64,000 nucleotides of DNA from Rotaria macrura (lineage: Eukaryota; Rotifera; Eurotatoria; Philodinida; Philodinidae), in NCBI GenBank assembly GCA_900239685.1, contig OENT01000276.1, positions 80,098 to 144,097 of the forward strand, given 5' to 3'. The translations under genes and the position numbers were made by a program. Of this stretch, positions 35,029 to 47,600 are shown piece after piece; positions within the stretch are counted from its first letter, which is position 1; every line of letters begins with the position of its first letter. The notes under the pieces were generated by a model, which was not told the DNA's origin, searched no databases, and saw nothing but the letters and a program-made list of their open reading frames with translations.

Positions 35029-37276
35029 ACTCTATTATTATTTTGTACAATCGAATAAATATATGACTATTAATATAAAGTTTTTTTTCGATCCTTGTAT
35101 CGAGCTTGTGATTCTGCGTCTTGATTGATGTACATCTCCGGTGTTCTTGTCGAGACCAACTAAACTAAATCTATCATCTATTCTGCTTGTATCTCTCTAT
35201 TCTATTTGCGATTCTTGGTTTGTTACTAATAACATTTTTGACGTTCTTTATTTTTTTTGCGATTATTCTTCCTACTACTTAACTCGTCCTTTTTTCTCAA
35301 TTATCTATTTCGATAAACAAAATGCAAAGGAACATTTATGACAAATGAAATGACACTTGACAAAATAAAAGGTTCTATTTTATCCTGCCAATAATATCGA
35401 TTAGAATGAATATGATCAATCGGTCTAAACAATTGAAGTGGATTGAAACTAATAAAACAAAGAACATTACATTTCATACAAAAGAAACCATCAACAATCG
35501 GCTATTTTCACCAATATAAAGAGACTTTTCTCTACCGATGTTGCTTGCCAATGAAATTTTCGAGACATGAGTATTTTGTCGAGATGCAGGATTCCATTCT
35601 ACTAGACTTTTATTATCATGAAAGATGCATACAAACGTGTAATGCATCATTTTGAATACTTTGACGACAATTGCTATTCGCTTTGAGATAATCTTACCAC
35701 TGATGAAACCAGTAATGAATCTCGTCCTTGCTTTGCTATTGCATTTGGCATTCAGATTCAATTTCATGACGCTTGAAGTTTTATTAGTCAACCTGGTGGG
35801 CATCAGAAAAAATCTTATATAATCATACATGGTACCAATTAATAATGTAGATCAGACACATACATCCAGAGTTAAGAGCTTAATTGAAATTCTAAAACTT
35901 TCATCAAGAAAATTTTCTGATTTTTTATCATGGTTCCTCGTTTGGCGAAAATTTCGTATGTTTAATTACTTTGGGTCGCGCATTATTCGGAAAACGAACA
36001 TGGTCGTGGGCTTAGAAATAGACACCCTTCAATGTTAGAAAAGTATAAAAACTTGCGTCTAATGCATGAATATAAGGTACTGAAGAAAGATAGTGTTAGT
36101 CGACTTTTTTCAGAGTATTGCGATCGTGAAAAAATACATAAAAGATAATAGTTACCGATTGCAGAAGCACTTGAACTTCTCTTGGAAGCTTCAAGACAAT
36201 GAAAATATTTCAACATTGATATGTTGTTAGCCCAGAAGACGAGTATTTTCAAGAGATTGAAAATTCTGCGTCATTGCAAATACGAAGAATGACTATTTCT
36301 GAATGATAACTATGAGAAAACTATTTAAGGAAAGTAGAATTTCTTGAACCGTCAAGGCCGTTTGAATGTTTGCTAGGTTTTCAGAAAAGAATTAACTAAA
36401 AGTATGAAAATCAAGAAATCACAAGACACACCAAAAATGTGCACAAGAATAGAATTATAAAAATCGATCTAGCTTTTTCATAATCGAATTTGGTAAGCGT
36501 CTCCTTTTGTGGTTAAGCAAGTCGTTTTTTTTCTTTCGTCTAATACTTTTTGGAGTAGAAGGTGATACATGCGCACTAAAAAAGAACTGTATCAATAAAA
36601 ACTGCTTAAAGTTCTCTATCCGTTGGGAATCAGTATCAAATTTTTCTCACGAGTCCAACTGAAGAAAAATACAAACGGTAAACTGGCAATTTAATCCAAT
36701 TCTCCTGCCATATATCCATTCGAAATTCCAACCTAGTTGCTGAAAAACAAATCGCACGCAATTGAAACACCGCCATTATCAGTGTGTGCCGCTGATTGGG
36801 GTTTACAGTTAACTCACATCCAACATATTAATTTGGATTTCGTTGCATTCAGAACTTGAAATATAAATTGACTGTTCAATGAATAATCGCCCAAAGTAAC
36901 AGAGAAGACTGACCAATTGCTATTGGTTCTTATTAGTTAAGATATAACTTTAAAAAAATACTTTTCTATTCTCTGACCCTACTTTGCATATTCAATTATC
37001 TTGAGCTATAAAGATATTAGATATTCAAACGATAGTATTTTCTTTTAGAGTATATAAATGAGGATGCGTCGATGATCTTCGGACTTTTCTCCAAATCATA
37101 AAACTTATTCAAGGCGAAAATGTACATTGAGCATGATAGAAAATCTTAGATGCTAGCAAAATGTATCGTTTCTTCTCCTGAAATTTATTTCAAAACTAGT
37201 TCAAAACACAATGAAATGCGAGGGTATTCTATGCATTTGATCTTTTTTCAATATAAAATATAAAATAAAACGCGCA
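35029..37276. other. intergenic, downstream of ALIX
   Basis: The ALIX 3' UTR with AATAAA at about 35053, then AT-rich sequence. Open frames up to 118 codons at 35.4-36.3 kb overlap on both strands and show no domain; I do not support any of them. Confidence 0.5.
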
Positions 37277-37278
37277 TA

Positions 37279-38716
37279 CAGTGGTTTCCAAAAAGGACTG
37301 CACAATCGGACAAAACAATCGTTTAATAACTTTTAGATTTTCATGAGTCTTGTTTTTCGGTTATTAAAGATTCCCATTAATCAGTTATTACTAAAACCTC
37401 CCTATTGTGAACACAATTGGGCTCATTCGAATGCGTTTACTATACAGAGGTGTTCACCATAGGTAGCTAAGTCAAGATTTACTGTAAAACGACGAAATAT
37501 TTCAATGATATTTAATTCTTCACTATTGGTAGATACAGACCTTCACATTTACTTTTCTGCTCATCAAGTTTCGTCTACACGATTTCAATTGAAAGAATTT
37601 TCAATCAAAACAACTAAATCAATTTTAAAACAGTCGTCGGATGCTGTCGTCTCTTTCTACTTCTCTATTACTTGTTCTTCTGGAGTAGCATCTGTGAAGT
37701 TTTGTTCAGTGTTTTGATTCTAGCGTTAGTTTCTTAATCATTTAAATAAGCGATCTTGTGTTTCTAAAGAGTTGATACAAAACCGAGGGAAATATAATAT
37801 TTTTCAGTCAATTTATGCTATGAGAAACCATTTTTATTATTAGTATCAGAAAATTAAGTGCACTTTTTCTTGCAAAATTAGGTTGTATCACATTGTCGTT
37901 CTTTACTTCACACACACAGTAGTCAAATTAGTTAAAAAATGTCCTCAACCGTAGTAGATAGGAAAACAAAACACGAAGTAATAAGAGTTCAAAAAACATA
38001 TTTATAGCAGAAGGACCATATTAAGAAAAGCGACTTGAAAAAAGTTCTCACTATTTAAAACACCAAGGTGTTCACATAAGGTAGACACATTTTCAGCAAA
38101 AGTCCGAACCAGATACCATTCGTAACCATGTGTTCACAAGAAGAGATTTTACTGAATCTACCAAAAAACATTTATATATTTGATTAATCTCTATTTTATC
38201 GTTATTTAATAATAACCTGAAATAGTGAATATAGACAATTTAAAATTGCCTGATACTTCTGTATTATATATTATTTGAACATGGAACTTTGATCTGCGAG
38301 GAAAATTCATCGATGTAGAAAAATACACGACTGCCTAGACTATGTTATCAGATGATAAAGCTCAGAACTCATAGGTCCTAGAATTACCACCAGCCCATTG
38401 TCAAAGAAATCTGATTGATACCAAATGAAGCTGTATCTTAGATCGGTTGATCAGATGGAATAATGAACTGATATTGAAACAATGAGTCGTCATGTGACAT
38501 GATCAATGGGAATCAACTGTTTCCACCAGCACAATATTCCGCTATTCAAATCGCCTTATGCACATAAAGTGAACGATCTCCTTTGAACAATTTGATTAAA
38601 AACAGGAAACAATAAACCATTGTACATGTCAAGCTCTAACAGGATGTTAAGGTTGCATTGTCGCAACACATCCCTTCTACAATGAGACATTTTCAAAACG
38701 AATCGAAACCACAGTG
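37279..38716 (+). mobile_element. decayed Tc1/mariner-like element (tentative)
   Basis: The left end, TA then CAGTGGTTTCCAAAAAGGAC, resembles Tc1/mariner terminal repeats. The candidate right end, read on the other strand, is CACTGTGGTTTCG, which matches imperfectly. The 1.44-kb span is normal for the superfamily. Near the 3' side (about 38518-38541) one frame reads CFHQHNI, recalling the transposase FQQDN motif. All frames are broken by stops, so any transposase is dead. The element also contains repeated GTGTTCAC words, possibly from another insertion. The call rests on weak similarities. Confidence 0.35.
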
Positions 38717-41634
38717 ATAATAGCGAACATGTAGTTAACTCAAGATAAGAATGTTTTTATTGTACATCATTTAATTATCAGTGAATTGTTTCGATCTCAA
38801 ATGGAGAAGTATAGACCTTCAAAGAAAATTTCAAGTGCTTTTATCGTTTCTAACGGTTCTTCTTTTGAACATATTTTTACAAAAACAATATCAGCGATTG
38901 ATTGCTTGGATATATTTCGAAATAGTTCAAATTACACTTTTTGTTAAGTAGAATAAATTAAGTAAAAGCTAACAAGAGGATAAATACGTTATACACGTTG
39001 GTTATAAATATCTATCTATTGATATTTGTTTGTGAATGAATAAAACTCATCGTTGAATGTGGTTTGTCAAGATTAGATGATTGAATAACAATAAATGTTT
39101 GATGTGATGTGATGTAATTCATAGGTTTCGTTTGTTAATATCCTATCAGATGTTAGTCTCGATTGCATCATAAACTATTGAACATGATCTATTTGCAAGT
39201 ATTGATTTGAGTCGAGTTCGAATATTTACATTATCTGTAATACATATTCCGCCATCAGCTGTTCTCTTCGATTCTTTTGAATTTCTTTATCATGTATTAA
39301 TGTCACTTTTGAAACAGATTTGTAGTCAAGATTTTATCCTATGATAAACGATAAATCCAACTAAAATATAAAAACTATTACTTATTTCAAACGAATTCAT
39401 TTACATGATGGTCAATTTTTCACGCATTACATATTTTTTAATTGCCAAAGATTTATTTATTCATAACTAATCAATTGAAACGTGCAACACGTTCTAAATT
39501 AGCTTCAATTATAATACAATTTCTCATAACCGTGCATTATTTGTGACAATCGTCATAAATATTTTCATCATATATCAGCGTTTGAACAATCGATTTCAAT
39601 TATTCGAAAAGAACATGCATGATCAAATAAAGAAAGCTTGTGCTCAACCTGCACCTTTATCGATTTCAACACATATTTCAAGAAATGAGGACTCTAATCT
39701 TCGGGTGTTATCATTCGTCGTCTTAAACCAGATGGTTCCTGTCACTTGATCACGAAAGGACTCCAGTCTAAAATGACTCGAGCAATATTTGATTCTTTGT
39801 GATGAAGCGACAAGAAATCAAATTCAAAAATGAATATTATCGAACTAAAGCGAGATTTTCTTGCTCGCTGTGAAACATTGCACAGAACACTTCTATCTAT
39901 TTCTGGAATACTGCTAAGTTCCGCACTGTCCGAAGATAAGAATTACTGGCGAAAATTCAAAATTTACAAGTCTTTAGTAATGCATGTGTGGTTTTTGAAT
40001 AGTGAACATCTCACCGAAGGAAGATCCTTTACAATTAAAATTTTCATTGAGTTACACACAATTAATACGAATACTTTTCCAAAAAGAACACTTGAAAATT
40101 CAACTTCACTATTTAATACACAATGATGAGTTTTAGTTGCGTTAAATCATTAATGATATAAAATGCGTGGCTAAGCTCATATGCGCACTACCAGTTTTCT
40201 CAAAATATCTCCACTTCTTCGAAGTCGATAGAGCTGTATCTTTTCACCAAACGGTTTACTGTAGGATTGTTTATGAAAATTCGAAAATGTGCACAAAACT
40301 GGAAAATCTGTTCAGATGTTCAAAAAATGAGCAAATAACGACATATTTAAAACTCATTTAGCATTGGAAAGAATCTCTAGAATTTTCTGAGAGAAACATC
40401 TGAATAATAGTCGTGCACGTCTCCAAAGACACTATTGCTTTTTTATCATAAGAAAATGAAATCTTGACTTGACTTCGGCTTGAGTGCTTTTCTATCATTC
40501 GAATGTCCAACATTAAAAGAAATCATTTCATTCATTCATTCAGAATTGTTAGTTGATGCGCAGTGCTGCGGTGATGAATACACAAATTCAAATCATTTCC
40601 ATTCAATACCAAATAATACAAAACTATTTGATATAATTGCTTTACTAATTGTCGTACATTAAAGTTTGGTCACGGTGCATTCTGCATTTCACCTATTCGT
40701 TATCTATTGACCGTCAAATACAGACTTTCTCGATAAGCAACACACGAGCGGTCAATTTTCGAGAAGAAGGCAAATTAATAACAGTACGATGTTCCCAATG
40801 ATTCCAGAACGATTCATTGGATCCACAAATGCGTTTGCATAAAAATAATAACTATGAATAATTAAATGGCAACTTTTGTTTCAGAAATCTTCATTTCTAT
40901 TCAATACCTATTTCAACAACATCTCAACGCTCTACTTAGTCTATAATTCTAATCGATTGACCTCAATTCTAAAGTGAACGTTGTATTGTAGATAGAAACT
41001 ATCTTGGGAACATTTCATTGCTAAATAATTATATTCTACCTTTACGTATCGATTTTCAACTTAGAAAAAAAAGTCATTCATTTCTTCAAAGAACACCGTC
41101 ATCAACTACTTCTGTAGCCTAAACTTACGACAAAGGATGACATCTTTCTCGTTTTATTGGTAAGTTTCTTTCTTGAACACATTTTATTCAATAACCATCA
41201 AAATCAATGATCATCGAGTATTTTCTTGATTGTGTATTACGGTTGACCACAATATCAAATGAACGAATGGCTCCATCTATATTGCTCATGCTCAATCAGA
41301 CCTGTTAAAATCATTCACATAAAGTTTAATATGATGTATGAAAGTAAAATTCATCATATATAATATATTGAATAGTATCGTTTCACGTAAAAGCACTTTA
41401 AAAAAGAAGTTCAGATATATAAAATGCAATACAATACAGCGACAGAAGAACGAGTGAATAGTGCATGCGATGATACACTTTTTTGTTGTTGTTGAATATG
41501 TATATATCGATTGAGAAGCAGAACAAGAGGAGAAAAGAGAAAAAAACGAAGCAATAAACATGTACATGTTCATTCGTCGATTGACTTTAACATCGGTCAA
41601 CATTTTTTTCATATTCATTGTTAGATTAACATAA
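38717..41634. other. intergenic, upstream of adhesion GPCR gene
   Basis: About 2.9 kb. Several short open frames (39.5-40.7 kb) lie in sequence but show no recognisable motif. An AG at 41623-41624, 10 nt before the GPCR start codon, is a good splice-acceptor candidate. Confidence 0.45.
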
Positions 41635-44600
41635 ATGTTATTCTTATATATACTATCAATATTTTTTCAAATTAAATCAACGTTAACTGAGCAATGCCCA
41701 TCATCGAAATATTGCGTTTGTTCATCAGATTTAACAATAATCACATGTACAAATCGTCGTTTAACAGATGATATATTTCTTAATCTTAACAATGATTTTC
41801 CATCGTCAACAGTTCTACTAAATCTTTCATTAAATTCACTAACAACGTTAAATTCTTTGAAACAACTAAATAATTTACAAATACTTGATTTATCATTTAA
41901 TAAAGTAGATTATTTACCGGCAAACTTATTTACAAAATTTCGCCAATTATCCTCGTTATATATATCGAATAATTTATTGAAAACAATACCGAAATCCTAC
42001 AATGAAATATCAAATATCAATCTTGATGCATCAAATAATCCATTGAATTGCACCTGCTCGTTGAAATGGTTAATCAAATGGTTTGAAACAATAAATCTAT
42101 TGAATAAAATCAATTGTCAAAAATCAAAACAACTAAATGAAAATGATTTTTGTCTGATAAATAGACGAAAAGATTTCATTAGAATTCAGCCTGAACAATC
42201 CCAAATCGTTTATCGAGATGATTCATTTAGATTGAATTGTTCATCAAACACACAAGTTTATTGGACGTTCAATAATCAATACTATTCGAACGATTCCACC
42301 GTGTTGATTTCCAATTTAAACACGAATCACTCCGGTTTATGGACATGTCATAGTTTAAATTTAAACCGTTCAATATCACTGCATGTATTAAATAAACACA
42401 CGAATCATTTTTGTCAATCAATTCAAATGGATACATCAAAGGGACACTTCTACTGGCCACGTACATTAACTGGTCAAATAGTTCAATTAAAATGTCCATT
42501 TGGTGCAGCAGCATGGCTATTTAATTCCTATGATGATGCTAAAGCTTATCATACATGTTCATCCAATCGACAATGGATAGATTTAAATTTATCACAATGT
42601 GCTTTTCGCACCAATATTTCAAGAGATTTCGATAAGTTTCTATCGAAAAATTCGACAAATTTACTACATAAATTAATCAACTATGTAACGAAAATCGATA
42701 TTAATGAATTTAAATTTGATGATATTATTTTTTTGATCGATTTAATTGATGAAGAGAAAGATAAATATATGAATATGAAAAAGAATATTGAAGAACTAGC
42801 TATGTTAATTTATCGTTTAACTGATTTTATATTACAAATAAATCAAGATTTTAATTATGTTCATCAATATCAATTGGCTTTATTTCGACTGAGATCTATA
42901 TTAGAATATTTATTCGATTTAACAAATCATTCATGGCTTTATGTCGGAAAACAGTTAACAGCTATGACCATCGAATCGCCATTACCACCGACTGTTTGTT
43001 TTGTACCAAATCAGCCTTTACTAAAGATTATTTGTGGAATTATAAATCGACAAGACAAACGTCATGAGGTTTTATTTTCTTCTTCATTTATCAAGGCAAA
43101 ACGAAAATTTCTATTCTAGAAAAAACTAGCAGCAATTCAATTTCCATACAAAACAAACATAACAATGAATCAAACGTCGATTTTTCGGATTATGTTCTAT
43201 AGACAATCGATACTATTTTCATCGGATACGAATTCTAAAAGTAATCCTGTCATCTATCTGCAACCCAGTAAGAATTTTGTTGAATTTTGACATTTTGAAT
43301 TGACCAAAGCGTCTTTTTTAAAATAAGACAAAGAGAAACAAATCTGTGAAGGAGAGATGTTGAATAGGTGAGGACATCGACTCTCAAGTCAATGACTGAA
43401 ATCTTTCAACTTGCGTATCAATATTTTTCTCAGCAGATAGAATCAGCAGTTCTCCTTTAAATCTATTACAAATGATACATTGAGATCTTCTCGTTTTATC
43501 TCTAATTGTAGAAATCGTTCGGAATAGAATACGATAGAAAAATCTATGTGACTGATGTAGATATCGATATTTGTTTTATAGTCATGCTTTGTGGAAAAAA
43601 AAACTTTTACCTCTCTGAAACCACTCCTAAATTAGAATAGTGATAGATTTACAAGTCATCGAAAGTCTTGTTATTCCATAAGAAGTAAATTGTGATTTTT
43701 TTGAAAAGCCACTAGCATAATGTTCAATCATCCTTGACCGATGCCTAAATTCTATTCTCTATCAATATATTCTTGCTCACTTTATCAAGTACGATATAAG
43801 AATGATGCGTGCTACAAATGTCATTAGTTCTACGAGAGACATTGGTACTTTCAACTATATATACGTTTGTTAGACTTATTGCTATCAATTATGATAACTA
43901 TGTTTCAGTTTTAATTGAATTTTTAGTGTGTAGATGAGTGTTGCCTACTGTCGGTAATGCTAAAGTCAAGTTTTTAAGTACAACAAAGGTCATGAAAACC
44001 TCGTGCAGTTCATTTTAATATAGTTTTTAGAATGGCAAAATTCAGATATCGGCAATCTGCTGAAGGTTCCATTGACAATCGATGAGTGACTCTTCCTTTG
44101 TCTGAATGATGAAGTTTGAGAACACTAGTGTGTGTTCACAGAAACATAGATACTCATCTTTGTTTTGTACAGCAGTTTTTTATCAACTGATCAGGACAGA
44201 AGTGGAGATCTTGTCGTTGCAAACTATAGACAATCGACAAATAGTTTTCTTTTTACTCAAATAGTATTTTCTATTATATGATTCTCGAGGAAGAAAATGA
44301 CTATAATTACAGGGTTTTATTTTTGACTCACATATTCTCTAAAAATATCTTCCTTGAAGCGCAGCAAATGATTCGTTGTTTAATCTGTCAAAAAAATCTA
44401 AAAGATAATGGTAACTAATATCGATACACGTATATCGACCTTTATAATCATATGTGCAAACTATTCACGTAGAAACGAGCCTAGACAGACAGACACGTTC
44501 TTTGCGAAAAATGTTACATTTATTTGAAATCGTATTAGCCTAAATCGTGGGTGAGGATCACAATCCATTTATTTTCAAGTTGTTTTGATTGCTCAATCAA

Positions 44601-47600
44601 CTGCGATTCTTGTTTGTTTGAAGTAATCCTTATGTAACGTACGCCGATTGATGAAGGTACGTGCTTGTGAAACGATGGTTCCATAAGTATAGTGAGAGAT
44701 ATTTATACATAGTTGATAATGTAAGTGTGAAATAGAAATATAGATTAGACTATTTCTTGGCTTTGTAAGAAAAACAACAGCGAGAAAATGCTCTTGTAAT
44801 CAAAGGAGAAATTCAGAACTGATTTAATTGTTTTCATAGAATTTGACGATCATTTTAAGATGCAAAGTCTCGTTTTAGTATATAAAGAAAAAAACGTTTT
44901 TCCGGCAAGATTTTTCGAAATGAAAATCTTGTTGAAATTTTCAATTTTGATGCAGTTCGTGTTTGTCTAGAAATTTTTTCCTGACGCGCGTAGAGAGAGT
45001 TTAATGAGTTAATCTCTCATGGGTATAGTCAACTGAAATTATCTACGTATCTAAAGAGTCTTATTCTAGAGAAGACTTTATTGAAAGAAGCTGCATTTAG
45101 TGGTCAGGATAGTGAAACGAAAACGAAACTATAGTCAATTTTACTAAATTTCGCTCTAATACACACGACAGAAACGCTCATTTGCTTCTGGTTACAATAA
45201 TTATATCGACTTCAATAAAAGTATTTGAATCGAAACAATAACAATTGACGCGTCTCATCATCGGAAAGAATATCGTGTAAAACAAATTTGAGATCTTTAA
45301 TACAAAAAGCTTGCTAATCAAATTACGTAAACATATCCATATAGACTTTCCATTCCTAAGTAGTTTCGCACACTGGTTAACAGCCAACAGCGATTATTAA
45401 TGAACGACATATTTCATTATACCATTCATTCTCGTCCAGAAGTAAGACTAACATTTTGTTATCATGAACATTACTGAATGTTTCACAACAAGATGAACAT
45501 TGACATTTGTACTATTAGGAAACTTACATAATTATTACAGTGAATTGTTCTTGATGAATAGTCTCATCATCATAGTGTTATTGTGTGGAAGATCGTGATT
45601 GTTCTGTCAAACGTTGATTTCGACGAGAACTTTCAGTTTAGCGGGAAGAAAATAATTTTGGAACGTCAAACATAATAGAAACTATCAAAAGTTGTATGTA
45701 GATGTATAATAGATCAGCAAAAATCTTGTACGAACAAGATCAGAGAATAAATTCTATTCTATAGAAAATTGACTCTCAAAAGTCTGCTGCGTTTCAGATC
45801 TTTTGTTGATTGTTGTCCTTATTTTTATTTTTTTGAAAATATTTGACTTTTCTGTTTAATAGAAATTGAATTTGAATATCGGTTTTTATTTTACAGTTTG
45901 TATTAGAAATGAAATAGTTCACGCTTGGTCGCTTACAATCTTTCACCAAGAATTGCAGAGTAAAGATAAAGACTGCATACGGGCTTCGTGTACGAAAATT
46001 CTCAACAACTGTATTTCCCTCTCCATATACTCGCATTCCTCTGTTTGTGATCTTTCGTGTTCGACTTTGTACATGGCAGAATTTGGTCATCGATCTCTCG
46101 AGAGTATTCGCTGTTGAACTCAGAGATGGAGAATAGTGTTTCTTCTCTGTTTTTGTCTAGGCGCCCAAAGTAAACATACTTCATTACCATTAAGCATGTC
46201 AGTAGTTTTGAGAATTTGTTCTGTTTGAAGTGAAAATATCGCATTGTGTGCTACAGTAATAAAAGGCAAGTTCTAATATGATAACAAAAGTCATCAATGG
46301 ATAGACACAGTGGGTTCGATAGCCATATGGAGACTAATGTAGAATTTGTTAGTCTCACAAAAACCGGTTGGCAGTTGCTAACTTGGCTTGTATTAGTGAA
46401 TTCTGCTTTTCTCACACTGAACAGCTGCTATTGTCTTCGATTCTACTTTTCTGATTTCAAGTCAATACCTTTTGACACATACTACGAGTAAAACATCGTT
46501 CAACTGATTGTTGATCAAACAGATTTAGACTTAACTCTACATGATTTACTTTCCGAAGATGAAACCCGTTCGTCTATTTTTCGTTTGCATGCGAAGCGTT
46601 TGAAAATGATTCACTTGTCTTATAGTGTGCCGTTAATAAAAATTTTAATGAATACTGAGTTCCTACATTTGTTTTCTTTCATGTAATGTGCATTAAAGAG
46701 TTTGTATTCGTCAATATAAGAAATCAAGTCTTGATCGTTCTCTATAGTAACGACAACGAATTCCAGTGTAGAAGTAATATTCTATGATCAACCAAATCAA
46801 GCATCTATTGGAATATGGAATGCGAATCGAACATCCTGGCAAGCAAAATCAGCTCATTGTCAAATAAATCGACAAGTAAAATCTAAACGTTTTGTTTTAA
46901 TATTAGTTGAACGAAACGAAGAAAAAACCTTTCATCGTTGTTTACTTGTAGAATATTGATTTAATTGCAGCAGAATGTTTATTAATAAACAATCGATCGT
47001 TATCATTAACATATTTGAATAATTTCAATGAAAATAGATACGTATTTTTCAACGGAAACTATTTAGATTTAGCCATTTATGTTTCGTCAATAATAGCATC
47101 GGCTTGCTTTTTCATTTGTATACTTTTTTATATTTGTTGTCATAAGTAAGTTTCACGGGAAAAAAACACAAGCAAGAAAGAAAAATTAAATTATATTTCC
47201 TGTTTGTCTTACAGAGTTTATTTAATGCCAAGAAGTTTTTTCCATTGTTTAATTAATTATTGGCTTAGTTTAGCTATACTATTACCATTGTTTGCATTTG
47301 GTGTACGACAAAGTCAATATTTATATTTATGTCAATTTATTTCTATCACCCTTCATTATCTTTGTTTAACAACAATGATTTGGTTGACATTACTGACATA
47401 GTATGTTGTTACTTTAGTTTTTCTTCACGTAACAGACGATCATTTTCTTCTTCTATAGTTCTATTTGGCAAAAGCTTTATATCATATGGACAGGTAAAGG
47501 TCATGGCGATGAGACGGATGATAATTTAAATGGAAAATCTTCGGCAACTATTGTTGATTATGATGATGATGGTTTACCAATTATGAAATTAAAAGCAAAA

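Noticed and set aside
39543-40662. Series of 60-98-codon frames
   Set aside because: I could not link them into a gene by splice sites, and none resembles a known family.
45794-46491. Overlapping open frames on both strands inside GPCR intron 2
   Set aside because: There are no motifs, no splice logic and no compositional bias towards coding.
46876-46951. Read-through of the GPCR intron after exon 3 (open for about 26 codons)
   Set aside because: It ends in a stop soon after the next exon would begin. Splicing from GTAAAA to TTGTAG restores the frame that leads into membrane helix 1.
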